Assembly: GCA_017432405.1 (NCBI GenBank)
Contig: JAFRJF010000133.1
Coordinates: 1-23,347, forward strand
Direction of reading: 5' to 3'
DNA from: Clostridia bacterium
GTDB lineage: Bacteria > Bacillota_A > Clostridia > Christensenellales > Aristaeellaceae
DNA length: 23,347 nt
Numbering within the stretch: the first letter of the stretch is position 1; each line of letters starts with the position of its first letter. Position numbers and translations under genes: made by a program. The notes below the pieces were generated by a model. That model had not been told where the DNA came from. It saw only the letters and a program-made list of their open reading frames with translations, and made no database searches. This document shows, one piece after another, positions 13,898 to 21,600 of the stretch.

Positions 13898-15031
13898 TCA
13901 CTCCGTCACGGACACGTCCACGTCCGGCGCGATGGCGATGCTGTAGCCGGGATAGGCCCGCTGAATCTCTTCGTGCAGGATCCTCAGCCCTTCCTTCGGC
14001 TGGATGTCGAAGCTCATGACCACGTCGAACTGCATCTGCCTTGCCCCGGTGTCCACGTAGAAGCCGTGGAACTGGACGGCCCAGTCGTGGGCCAGCACCC
14101 TTTCGCGCACGTCGTTCTGGATGCGCGCGGCCTCGTCGTTCCCGGTGTTGTAGGAATACAGCCCGACGCCGGTGAGTATCACGCCGGTCTCGCGGTAAAC
14201 CTTCGCTTCCAATTTCCGCGTCAGCCGGTCGACCTCCCGGACGGTCATGGTGTCCGGCAGCTCGATGTGGACGGAGGCCAGGTCCCTGTCCGGGCCGTAG
14301 TTGTGCAGGATCAGGTCATAGGCGCCGTGCACCTGGGGTTCCTCGTTCAGTATGGCCTTGATCCTGTCCGTGACCTCTTTGTCCGCCCGCATGCCCAGGA
14401 TCTGGTCCAGAGTCTCCTTCATCATTTCGATGCCGGATTTGATGATGAACACGGAGATGACCAGGCCGACGAAGGGCTCCAGGGAGAGGCCCGTCAGCTT
14501 GAAAATGACCGCGGAGGCCAGCACCGAGCCGGAGAGTATGGCGTCGTTCAGGGCGTCGGAGCCGGAGGCCACCAGAGAGCCCGAGTTTACCTTCTTGCCC
14601 TGGGCCTTCACATAGCGCCCAAGCAGGATCTTGACCACCACGGCCACCGCGATGATCACCAGCGAGACGGTGCTGTAGTCCGGCTTTTCCGGTTGGATGA
14701 TCTTCTTTACCGATTCCACGGCGGAGGTGATGCCGGCGTAGAGCACGATGCCGGAGACGATCATGGCGCTGAGGTACTCGATGCGCCCGTAGCCCAGCGG
14801 ATGCTGCTTGTCCGGTAGCTTCCCCGACAGTTTGGTGCCCACGATCGTGATGATCGAGGAGAGGGCGTCGGACAGGTTGTTGACGGCGTCCAGTATCACG
14901 GCGATGGAATTGGAGACGATGCCCACGAAGGCCTTGAAGGCCACAAGGAGCAGATTCGCCAGTATGCCGATGATACTGGTCCGGATGATGACCTGATCCC
15001 GGTTCATCTCCGGCGTTTGGTTGTTGCTCAT
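13898..15031 (-). CDS. Cation diffusion facilitator, probable Mn2+/divalent metal exporter
   Basis: A 377-residue membrane antiporter of the CDF family with six predicted spans in about residues 13-215. The transport-site residues read N51-x3-D55 in TM2 (NNLSDAL) and D159-x3-D163 in TM5 (SDALNDA). This ND-DD pattern differs from the Zn-type HD/DD-HD set and is associated with manganese exporters such as MntE/MneP, so Mn2+ export is inferred. After the usual cytoplasmic ferredoxin-like domain (about 220-295) there is a second related region of about 75 residues (FHGFYVDTGARQMQFDVVMSF onward), making it longer than the typical 300. GGGGAG (15038-15043) supports the start. It is third in a leftward operon, 24 nt after the GNAT gene. 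Confidence 0.9.
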   Translation of the reverse strand: MSNNQTPEMNRDQVIIRTSIIGILANLLLVAFKAFVGIVSNSIAVILDAVNNLSDALSSIITIVGTKLSGKLPDKQHPLGYGRIEYLSAMIVSGIVLYAGITSAVESVKKIIQPEKPDYSTVSLVIIAVAVVVKILLGRYVKAQGKKVNSGSLVASGSDALNDAILSGSVLASAVIFKLTGLSLEPFVGLVISVFIIKSGIEMMKETLDQILGMRADKEVTDRIKAILNEEPQVHGAYDLILHNYGPDRDLASVHIELPDTMTVREVDRLTRKLEAKVYRETGVILTGVGLYSYNTGNDEAARIQNDVRERVLAHDWAVQFHGFYVDTGARQMQFDVVMSFDIQPKEGLRILHEEIQRAYPGYSIAIAPDVDVSVTE

Positions 15032-15055
15032 ATTGATCTCCCCTTGTCCTGTTGC

Positions 15056-15874
15056 TTATTCCCCGTCCGAGGGGTTGATGTCCACCCCGGGATAGCGCAT
15101 CAGCAGCCGGGTCTGCTTGAACCCCACCTTCTCCATCATCTTCAATACATGGGGGATGCGGGCGCGGACGTTGGCCTGGGCGCAGAACAGCCGCGCCTTC
15201 TCGAATTCCTCGCAGGCCAGGCCCAGCATGCAGGTGCCCACGCCCAGCCGCCGCCAGCGCTTGCTGGTCTGGATGTAGCCGATGACCCCGGCGTAGCCCT
15301 CCCGCCAGATCAGTATCTCCCCGGCCATGCCGGTGGGGGAGACCGTCAGTATGCGCGTAAAGCCCTCCCGGTCGATGTAGCTGTGCAGCCAGTCGAAGTC
15401 GTGGGCGGTGTTGTACAGCGCGTTGTAGCGCTCCAGGAAGAACTTCTGCTCCATCGCGTCGCCGAGGTCGTCCTTGACCACCACGCAGCCCGCGGGCAGC
15501 CGGTAGTCGTATTCCAGCGGCAGGCGCAGCTCCAGCTGCACCAGGCCGTCGTTGTCCTTGAAGCCCATGGGGGCCAGGGCGTCCAGCATCTGGGTGTCGT
15601 CCGGGTCACAGCGGGTGTACAGCCGGCAGAACTTGCCCGAGGCGTTGCACAGCTCCCGCCCCCGGGCCACCGCCGCGCCCAGCAGCACGTCAGGGAGGGG
15701 ATTGCCCTCCAGCTGCAATCGCACCTGCACGGGCCGGGCCGGGTACAGCGCCGGGTTTTCGTCGCAGAACACGGTGCAGGCGCCCAACTGGCTGCCCGTA
15801 TGCTCGTCGACGGCCAGGAAGGTGTTTTCGATGGGCTGCCCGTCCACGGGTTCTCTGGAATGCTTCAGCATCAT
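15056..15874 (-). CDS. Double-domain GNAT acetyltransferase-like protein
   Basis: 272 residues. The C-terminal half (about 128-265) is a GNAT domain with the acetyl-CoA loop RRLGVG at 208-213 and a typical terminal part (ARIPHVLKMMEKVGFKQT). The N-terminal half (1-125) ends in MLDALAPMGFKDNDGLVQLEL, which looks like the closing strands of another GNAT fold without a recognisable CoA loop, so the protein is probably a tandem GNAT with one degenerate domain. The substrate is unknown. The start is one of two adjacent ATGs (15874 or 15871), with GAGGA at 15883-15887. It sits 31 nt after the mazG-like gene and 24 nt before the CDF gene in one leftward operon; no functional link among the three is obvious. 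Confidence 0.8.
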   Translation of the reverse strand: MMLKHSREPVDGQPIENTFLAVDEHTGSQLGACTVFCDENPALYPARPVQVRLQLEGNPLPDVLLGAAVARGRELCNASGKFCRLYTRCDPDDTQMLDALAPMGFKDNDGLVQLELRLPLEYDYRLPAGCVVVKDDLGDAMEQKFFLERYNALYNTAHDFDWLHSYIDREGFTRILTVSPTGMAGEILIWREGYAGVIGYIQTSKRWRRLGVGTCMLGLACEEFEKARLFCAQANVRARIPHVLKMMEKVGFKQTRLLMRYPGVDINPSDGE

Positions 15875-15905
15875 GGTGAAGGTCCTCGCTTGTAAGGGGA
15901 TTGTG

Positions 15906-16268
15906 TCAGCGCTTGGGATTGTAGGGCTTGGGCGGGCGACGGTCCACGATGTCGATCTTGCGCAGCACCTGCCCGGTGATGTCGATGCCCAGCGTGCGGG
16001 CCAGCTGCAGCCCGTACATCATCACGTCGGCGAATTCCTCGGCGATCAGGGCCACCCGCTCCGGGTCCTCGCCCGCCATGAGCGCCCGGACATCGTCGGG
16101 GTTCAGCCACTGGAAGTGCTCCAGCAGCTCGCTCATCTCCACCGTCATCGCCATGGCCACCTGCTGGGGGTTCTGCACCCCCTCCACGCCCCAGCCCTTG
16201 CGCAGGCAGAGCCGGTGCACCTGCTCCTTCAGCTCGTTCAGCGTGGTGTTGCCGTCGTTCATCGCCAT
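15906..16268 (-). CDS. MazG-like nucleotide pyrophosphohydrolase
   Basis: A 120-residue all-alpha NTP pyrophosphohydrolase that probably cleaves (d)NTPs to monophosphates as a house-cleaning enzyme. The metal motif ExxE-(30)-ExxD is visible as E44-x2-E47 (VEMSELLEHFQW) and E78-x2-D81 (EEFADVMMY). The HFQW segment and small size resemble the dCTPase/RS21-C6-like branch of the MazG superfamily. The C-terminus ends in a Pro/Lys tail. It is the first gene of the leftward operon. The ribosome binding site is weak (GGGG about 9 nt upstream), and a second in-frame ATG lies at codon 3. Substrate preference cannot be read from the sequence. Confidence 0.87.
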   Translation of the reverse strand: MAMNDGNTTLNELKEQVHRLCLRKGWGVEGVQNPQQVAMAMTVEMSELLEHFQWLNPDDVRALMAGEDPERVALIAEEFADVMMYGLQLARTLGIDITGQVLRKIDIVDRRPPKPYNPKR

Positions 16269-16283
16269 GCTTGTTTACCCCAC

Positions 16284-16335
16284 ATTATACTCAAATACAT
16301 ATGTATAGTTTACGGCGCGGCGGCACGCTTGTCAA
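16284..16335 (-). promoter_or_regulatory. Promoter region of the mazG-GNAT-CDF operon
   Basis: Two readings on the minus strand: TTGACA (16330-16335), 17 bp, TAAACT (16307-16312); or a perfect TATAAT (16284-16289) whose -35 position is only TAAACT. Between them is the 12-bp palindrome ATACATATGTAT (16295-16306), a candidate operator. Confidence 0.55.
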
Positions 16336-16434
16336 GGGAAAACGCAGAATTGCACCCATCAAAGGCGAAAGACGAAAATATGTTTTCTGCATTAAATAAT
16401 GGCGCTTTTTGGGCACAAAGGGGGCATCTGTCTA

Positions 16435-16462
16435 TTGACTTTGGCCCGAAGCGGGGTAGAAT
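16435..16462 (+). promoter_or_regulatory. Promoter of the secreted acidic protein gene
   Basis: TTGACT (16435-16440), 16-bp spacer, TAGAAT (16457-16462), followed by GAGGAGG (16482-16488) and the ATG at 16498. Confidence 0.65.
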
Positions 16463-16497
16463 GGAGCCATAAAATGGAAACGAGGAGGAAAAAATCC

Positions 16498-17202
16498 ATG
16501 AAACGCATCATTGCACTGATCATCACCCTCATTTTGAGCTGCTCCGCCGTGTCGGCCCTGGCCGCGGGCAATATCCAGGCCACGGAGGACACCGCGTCCT
16601 ATGTGCTGTCCCATTCCGACGGCTATCGCGTGTACTATTACGCCGTGGTCACCAACAACGGCGACAAGCGCGCCAGCGTCAACGACCTGCTGTTCGAGAT
16701 CCGCGACCGGGACGACGTCACCTTCGAATCCACCTCGAAGTACAGCCTGTATCCCGAGATCCTGGAGCCCGGCCAGTCCGGCTGGCTGGTCATCACCAAG
16801 GACGTCAAGGACGTGGACGAGAAGGGCACGATCGACCATTTCAACCTGACGATCACCACCAAGGCCGCGGACGACGACGAGGAGATCCGCGCCCTGACGG
16901 CCAGCGCCGAGTACGTGGCCAAGGACGAGGACGACAACGAGGACGTGCTGCGCGCGACCGTGACCAACAGCGGCGATGAAAACGCCTTCAAGGTCACCGT
17001 GGCGATGGCCGCCCGGGACGCGGAGGGCAAGCTGCTTTACATCGTGGGCGACGGCACCCGGGACATCGGCCTGGCCGCCGGCAACGCGCTGCTGATGCGT
17101 TCCATCATCCGCTCCGACATCATGGACGCCATCGAGGATGCCGGCGCTCAGGTCGCCGCTGCCGAGGCCATGGCCTACAGGGTCGTCGATACCGACGACT
17201 GA
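16498..17202 (+). CDS. Secreted acidic protein of unknown function
   Basis: 234 residues. Residues 1-22 are a clear Sec signal peptide (MKRIIALIITLILSCSAVSA then LAAG). The Cys in the h-region is not in a good lipobox, so a free secreted protein is more likely than a lipoprotein. The mature part shows two similar beta-rich segments (about 30-115 and 125-225), each with a conserved-looking phrase of the type 'VTN(N/S)GD' (residues 51-56 and 158-163), suggesting two Ig-like or FxLyD-like repeats, and it is strongly acidic. GAGGAGG 9 nt upstream fixes the start; the upstream in-frame ATG at 16399 precedes the promoter. I do not recognise the family. It precedes the TetR operon but has its own promoter. 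Confidence 0.75.
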   Translation: MKRIIALIITLILSCSAVSALAAGNIQATEDTASYVLSHSDGYRVYYYAVVTNNGDKRASVNDLLFEIRDRDDVTFESTSKYSLYPEILEPGQSGWLVITKDVKDVDEKGTIDHFNLTITTKAADDDEEIRALTASAEYVAKDEDDNEDVLRATVTNSGDENAFKVTVAMAARDAEGKLLYIVGDGTRDIGLAAGNALLMRSIIRSDIMDAIEDAGAQVAAAEAMAYRVVDTDD

Positions 17203-17225
17203 TGCGCAGCGCCGGGGGCTGTTGA

Positions 17226-17277
17226 TGTAGCGGCGGCAATCTGCCGCCACAGAGTGCCAGACAGGTCGCCGCTACAC
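17226..17277. repeat. GC-rich REP-like palindrome, family B copy 2 with outer arms
   Basis: Inner stem GGCGGCA (17232-17238) with TGCCGCC (17242-17248), and an outer 10-bp repeat TGTAGCGGCG (17226-17235) against CGCCGCTACA (17268-17277). The GTAGCGGCGG...CCGCCAC pattern matches the copies at 2794-2819 and 17950-17974. It lies between the secreted protein gene and tetR. Confidence 0.7.
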
Positions 17278-17331
17278 ATGCATCGTGCAGGCAGCCCTCA
17301 TCCCCTGAATCATGATCCGGGAGACGACAGC

Positions 17332-17889
17332 ATGGTTTCCAAGAAGAGAAACGCCATCATGGAATCGGTGTTGAGGCTGCTGGAGACGCGGCCCCTCAAC
17401 AAGATCACCGTCAAGGACATCGTCGACGAGTGCGGCATCAACCGAAACACGTTCTACTACCACTTCGAGGACATATCGTCGCTGATCGAGGCGATCATTA
17501 TCGACGAGGTGGATCGCGTGATGAACCAGTACCGGGACATATCGTCGATGGAGGAATGCATCGAGATGGCCATGCGCATGGGCGCCGACCATCGCAACGC
17601 CATCTATCACATCTACAATTCATCCAACCGGGATTTCCTGGAGCGGCGGCTGATGGAGATTTGCAGGCACGCCGCCACCCAGTTTGTCGAAAAGACCGCG
17701 GGGGATAAGGCCATCCGCCCGGAGGACCGGGACATCATCATACAATCCTACAAGTGCGAGCTGTTTGGACTGGTGATCGACTGGCTGAACAGCGGCATGC
17801 CCCAGGACATGGGGGAGCGCTTCCTGCGGCTGTGCGAGTTGCGCAGGGGAGGCATCGAAATGATGCTCGGGCGCAGCGCGGTGCAATAG
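17332..17889 (+). CDS. TetR/AcrR-family transcriptional regulator
   Basis: A 185-residue regulator with an N-terminal TetR HTH: ITVKDIVDECGINRNTFYYH (residues 25-44), where the second helix and the FYYHF signature contact DNA. The C-terminal part is helical and would bind an inducer and dimerise; its ligand is unknown. GGGAG (17319-17323) selects the ATG at 17332 over an upstream ATG at 17254 that lies in the REP-like element. It is followed on the same strand by the HdeD-like gene, the giant repeat protein and the MMPL transporter, and is probably their local repressor. No palindromic operator was recognised with confidence. Confidence 0.9.
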   Translation: MVSKKRNAIMESVLRLLETRPLNKITVKDIVDECGINRNTFYYHFEDISSLIEAIIIDEVDRVMNQYRDISSMEECIEMAMRMGADHRNAIYHIYNSSNRDFLERRLMEICRHAATQFVEKTAGDKAIRPEDRDIIIQSYKCELFGLVIDWLNSGMPQDMGERFLRLCELRRGGIEMMLGRSAVQ

Positions 17890-17949
17890 GATAATGAATG
17901 CGGATATCAACGGGTCGGTAAACGACCTTTCACATACGTCAAACGCGCA

Positions 17950-17974
17950 GTGGCGGCCCGGAGGCCGCCGCTAC
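17950..17974. repeat. GC-rich REP-like palindrome, family B copy 3
   Basis: GGCGGCC (17952-17958) pairs with GGCCGCC (17963-17969), loop CGGA, followed by GCTAC. It is 24 of 25 identical to the reverse complement of the copy at 2794-2819. It lies in the 119-nt gap between tetR and the HdeD-like gene. Confidence 0.75.
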
Positions 17975-18008
17975 AGTGAAAAAGGATTTTCAAAGGAGCG
18001 TGCGCAGT

Positions 18009-18578
18009 ATGGGCTCAATCAAGCTGATACGGACGGCGAAGACGGGCTATCTGGTCCTCGCGGCCCTGTTCTGCATCATGGGCATCGCGATGCTGGTGCT
18101 GCCGGGCATCACCCCTGATATGATCGGCTGGGGCGCGGGGGCGATCATCGCGGCGTTTGGCATCGTCCGGATCATCGGCCATTATTCCCGGGATCCCTAC
18201 GGCCTGGCGTTCCAGCACGACCCCGTGCTGGGCGTGCTGGCCGTCGCGCTGGGGTCGGTGCTCATATTCCACCGCAGCCTCGCCGTAAACGTGCTTGCCC
18301 TGGTGCTGGGCATCGAGCTGCTTGCGGACAACCTGTTCAAGGTCCAGACCGCCATGGAGGCCCGACGCTTTGGGCTGGGCACCTGGTGGCTGATGCTCGC
18401 GCTGGCGGTGATCGCGGTCATCGCCGGGATATTGCTCATCGTCTGTCCCTTTGAGGGCGTGCGGGCGTGGGTCCGGGTGATGGGGATATCGCTGATGGCG
18501 CAGGGCGTCATGAGCTTCTGCGTGGCGCTGTGCGCGATACACATCCCGCCGCAGCGGACCCTGGATGTCGCCGCTTGA
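18009..18578 (+). CDS. HdeD/DUF308-like integral membrane protein
   Basis: 189 residues with six hydrophobic spans arranged as three hairpins (about 12-34, 37-56, 69-87, 90-112, 122-145, 151-172), the layout of HdeD-type DUF308 proteins, where LGxxLI-type segments repeat. The molecular role is unknown; E. coli HdeD is linked to acid stress. AAGGAG (17993-17998) supports the ATG at 18009 over an in-frame GTG at 17976 that lies in the REP-like element. It lies 33 nt before the giant repeat protein start, in the same direction, and seems part of the same transcription unit. In that context it might help the exporter or respond to envelope stress, which is inference. Confidence 0.8.
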   Translation: MGSIKLIRTAKTGYLVLAALFCIMGIAMLVLPGITPDMIGWGAGAIIAAFGIVRIIGHYSRDPYGLAFQHDPVLGVLAVALGSVLIFHRSLAVNVLALVLGIELLADNLFKVQTAMEARRFGLGTWWLMLALAVIAVIAGILLIVCPFEGVRAWVRVMGISLMAQGVMSFCVALCAIHIPPQRTLDVAA

Positions 18579-18611
18579 ATGAACGTGTCGAAGGAACGGA
18601 GGCTTAAATAT

Positions 18612-21600
18612 ATGAATCGAAATGGAATGCGCCGCGTCGCCCTGATCGTCGTGCTGGCCATGCTCTGCGGGAGCGTGCTGCCCGCCCTGGCGGAGGACAA
18701 GAAGGAGACCGTATATGTCTTCGCCGATCCCGAGGGCAATGTGGACAGCGTCACCGTCAGCGCGCGGCTGTACAACAACGAGGGCAAGGATGAAATCGTC
18801 GACGTCACCAGACTTGAAAATATAGAAAACGTCGGCGGCGACCAGACCTTTTCCCGCGTGACCGACGACGTGATCACGTGGAAGGCCGGCGGCGACGAGA
18901 TCACCTACGAGGGCACGTCCGACGCGCCGTTGCCCGTCGCGGTGCACTTCGCCTACAGGCTGGACGGGCAGCCCATCGCGGCCAAAGAACTGGCCGGAAA
19001 GAGCGGCCACCTGGAGATCACCGTCAGCTATGAGACCCTCCAGCAGGACGAGGTGGTCGTTGGCGGCCGGCGTGAGACGATGCCGATGCCCTTCATCATG
19101 GTCACCGTCATTCGCATGGACGAGGAGATCTTCTCCAACGTCAGGGTGACCAACGGCAAGTACGTCACCGCGGGCAGCCTGCGGGGCGTGGTCTGCTACG
19201 GCCTGCCGGGCATCGCCGAGGCGCTGCACCTCTCCGAGTACGACGAGGTGCATTTCGAAGTGCCCACGACCTGCACCATCGAGGCGGACGTGGTGAACTA
19301 TGCCTCGGACGGCTCCTATACCTTCGCCACCAGCTACGTGGCCGATGTCCTCCGGGATGAGGACAAGATCGACCTGGATACCGATTCCCTGGGCGAGGAT
19401 CTGCAGGACGCCATGAACCAGCTGAACGACGGCGCGGACGCGCTGGCGGACGGCACGGGTGAGCTGCGGGACGGCGCGGGCCAGCTGGCGGAGGGCACCG
19501 GCGCGCTGGCGGACGGCGCGGACCGGCTTGCGGACGGCGCGGAGGCGCTGATGGACGGCGCTGAGCAGCTGAACGACGGCGCGACCAGCCTGGCGGACGG
19601 CGCGAAGCAGCTGAATGCGGGCACCACAGACCTGAACGACGGCGCAAAGGCGCTGGACGACGGCACAGGCGACCTGCAGCAGGGCGTCGATGAGCTTTAC
19701 ACCGGCAGCAGCGACCTCGAGGACGGCGTGAAGCAGCTCTCCAGCGGCGCTGACTCCCTGTCCAAGGGACTGGACGAGATCGACAGCAACAGCGATACCC
19801 TTGTGGATGCCGCCAAGGCGGTGTTTGAGGCGTTCCTGGAAACCGCCAACGACACCCTTGAGGACAAGAAAAAGGACTTTGACAAGCTCCATATCGAGCT
19901 GAAGGAACTGACCATCGACAACTATGCCGAAGAAGTGATGCGCCTCGAGCGGGAGCTGCTGGACAAGGTCGTGGACTATGTCTACGCGCAGGCCAACCGC
20001 GAGCTGGCCTCCAAGGTGCGCTCCGCCGTAAAGAAGGAGGTCACGCGCCAGGTGGAGGAGGCCGCCTACAAGATGGTGGTGGACGGCGTCAACGCGGCCG
20101 CGCGGGAACAGGTGAAGGCCAAGGTGGAAGAGGGCGTCCGGGAGGTCGTGGCCCAGAAGGTGCAGGCGGGCGCGGAAGCCCAGGTGCGCGAAAAGGTCGT
20201 GGCCGCCGTGCAGGAGCAGGTGCGACAGAAGGTCGTCGAGGGCGTCGGCGAGGTCGTGATGCAGAAGGTGCGCGAGGGCGCGGAGGCCCAGGTGCGCGAA
20301 AAGGTCGAAGAAGCTGTGCTGGCCCAGGTGACTGCTGCGGTGACCGCCGCGGTGCGGGAAAAGGTGGAGGACGCCGTGCGCCATCCCGACGCGGCCACGG
20401 TTCAGGCGGAGATCGAAAAGCAGCTGGCCTCGGACGAAGTACAGGCCCAGATCCAGGCAGAAGTGCAGGCACAGATGGCTTCCGACGAAGTCAAAGCCAC
20501 GATCGACGCGCAGCTGGAGTCCGTCATTCGACCGAAGGTCGAAGCGGCATATGAAGACAGCGTTCGCGAGCAGGTGACGCAGGCGGTGGAGAGCCAGGTG
20601 CGGGACAAGGTCACCCAGGCCGTGGAGGACGAGGTGCGCGCGGAGGTCGTCAAAGCCCTGGAGGAAGCGAAGAAGACCCCCGAGCCGACGCAGGCACCTA
20701 CTGCCAAGCCCACCGAGGCACCGACTGCCAAACCCACCGAGGCGCCGACCGAAGAACCGACGGAAGCGCCGACTGCCAAACCCACCGAAGCGCCGACCGA
20801 AGAACCGGCTACCGAAGTGGAATCTATTGAAGCAGAGGGAGACTTGGTCGTAGAAGAGGTTGAAGGGGAGGACGACGGGCTTGATGAAGCGCTGGCCTCT
20901 GAAGCGTTGGCAGTGACCGAGGAGACCATTGAAACCGAAACAGTGGAATCGGAAGAAGCGGAAGAGGAAGCGGAGGAGACCCCTGAAGAAAAAACCGGGA
21001 AGGAGAAAAAAGGGGAAGGAAAATCCGGGAAAAAGAAGGCAGGAAAGAAAAAGTCGAAGAAGGGCAAAAAGACCTCCGAGGAAAATGTGACCGTTAAATC
21101 CGATGGGACCCGGGCGGGCCTGTCCGTGCTGCAGATGTTGGGCTGGACGGCCTGCGCCGAAGAGGCGGATGTGCAGGCCCAGATCGAAAAGCTGGTCCGC
21201 GAGAAGATGTCCTCTTACAAGATCCGGAAAAAGATCAAAAAGCTCGTCGCGGCGCAGATGGCTTCCGAGGAAACCCAGGCGCTCATCGATTCCCAAACCG
21301 AGGCGAAGCTGGCCTCCGAGGAGATCCGGGCGGCAATCGACGCTGAGGTGCGCAAGCAGATCCAGGACCCGGAGAACCGCGCCCAGGCAGAGGCCCAGGC
21401 GGAGGCAGCCGTCCGGGAAAAGGTGATCGAAGCCGTGAAACAGAAGATACGGGATGCGATCACCGGCATGTCCGACGAACAGGTCCAGGCGCTGGTGGAC
21501 CAGAAGATGGCATCCGAGGAGATCGTGGCCCAGATCGACGCCGCTATCGCCGAGCAGATGGCATCCGACGACATCGCCGCGACCATCGAGCAGAATGTGA

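Noticed and set aside
16543..16575. Lipoprotein signal in the secreted acidic protein
   Set aside because: The Cys lies in the hydrophobic core (LSCSAV) without a proper lipobox, and a good signal peptidase I site follows.
17912..17930. Small hairpin GGTCG-GTAAA-CGACC followed by TTT after tetR, as a terminator
   Set aside because: A 5-bp stem with three T is too weak to call, and the downstream genes seem to belong to the same unit.
18015..21296. A 1093-codon open frame on the minus strand, opposite the giant repeat gene
   Set aside because: It is a shadow of the G/C-ending codons and regular repeats of the plus-strand gene. It crosses several genes, has no convincing start signal and gives a low-complexity Phe/Leu/Gly/Arg protein.
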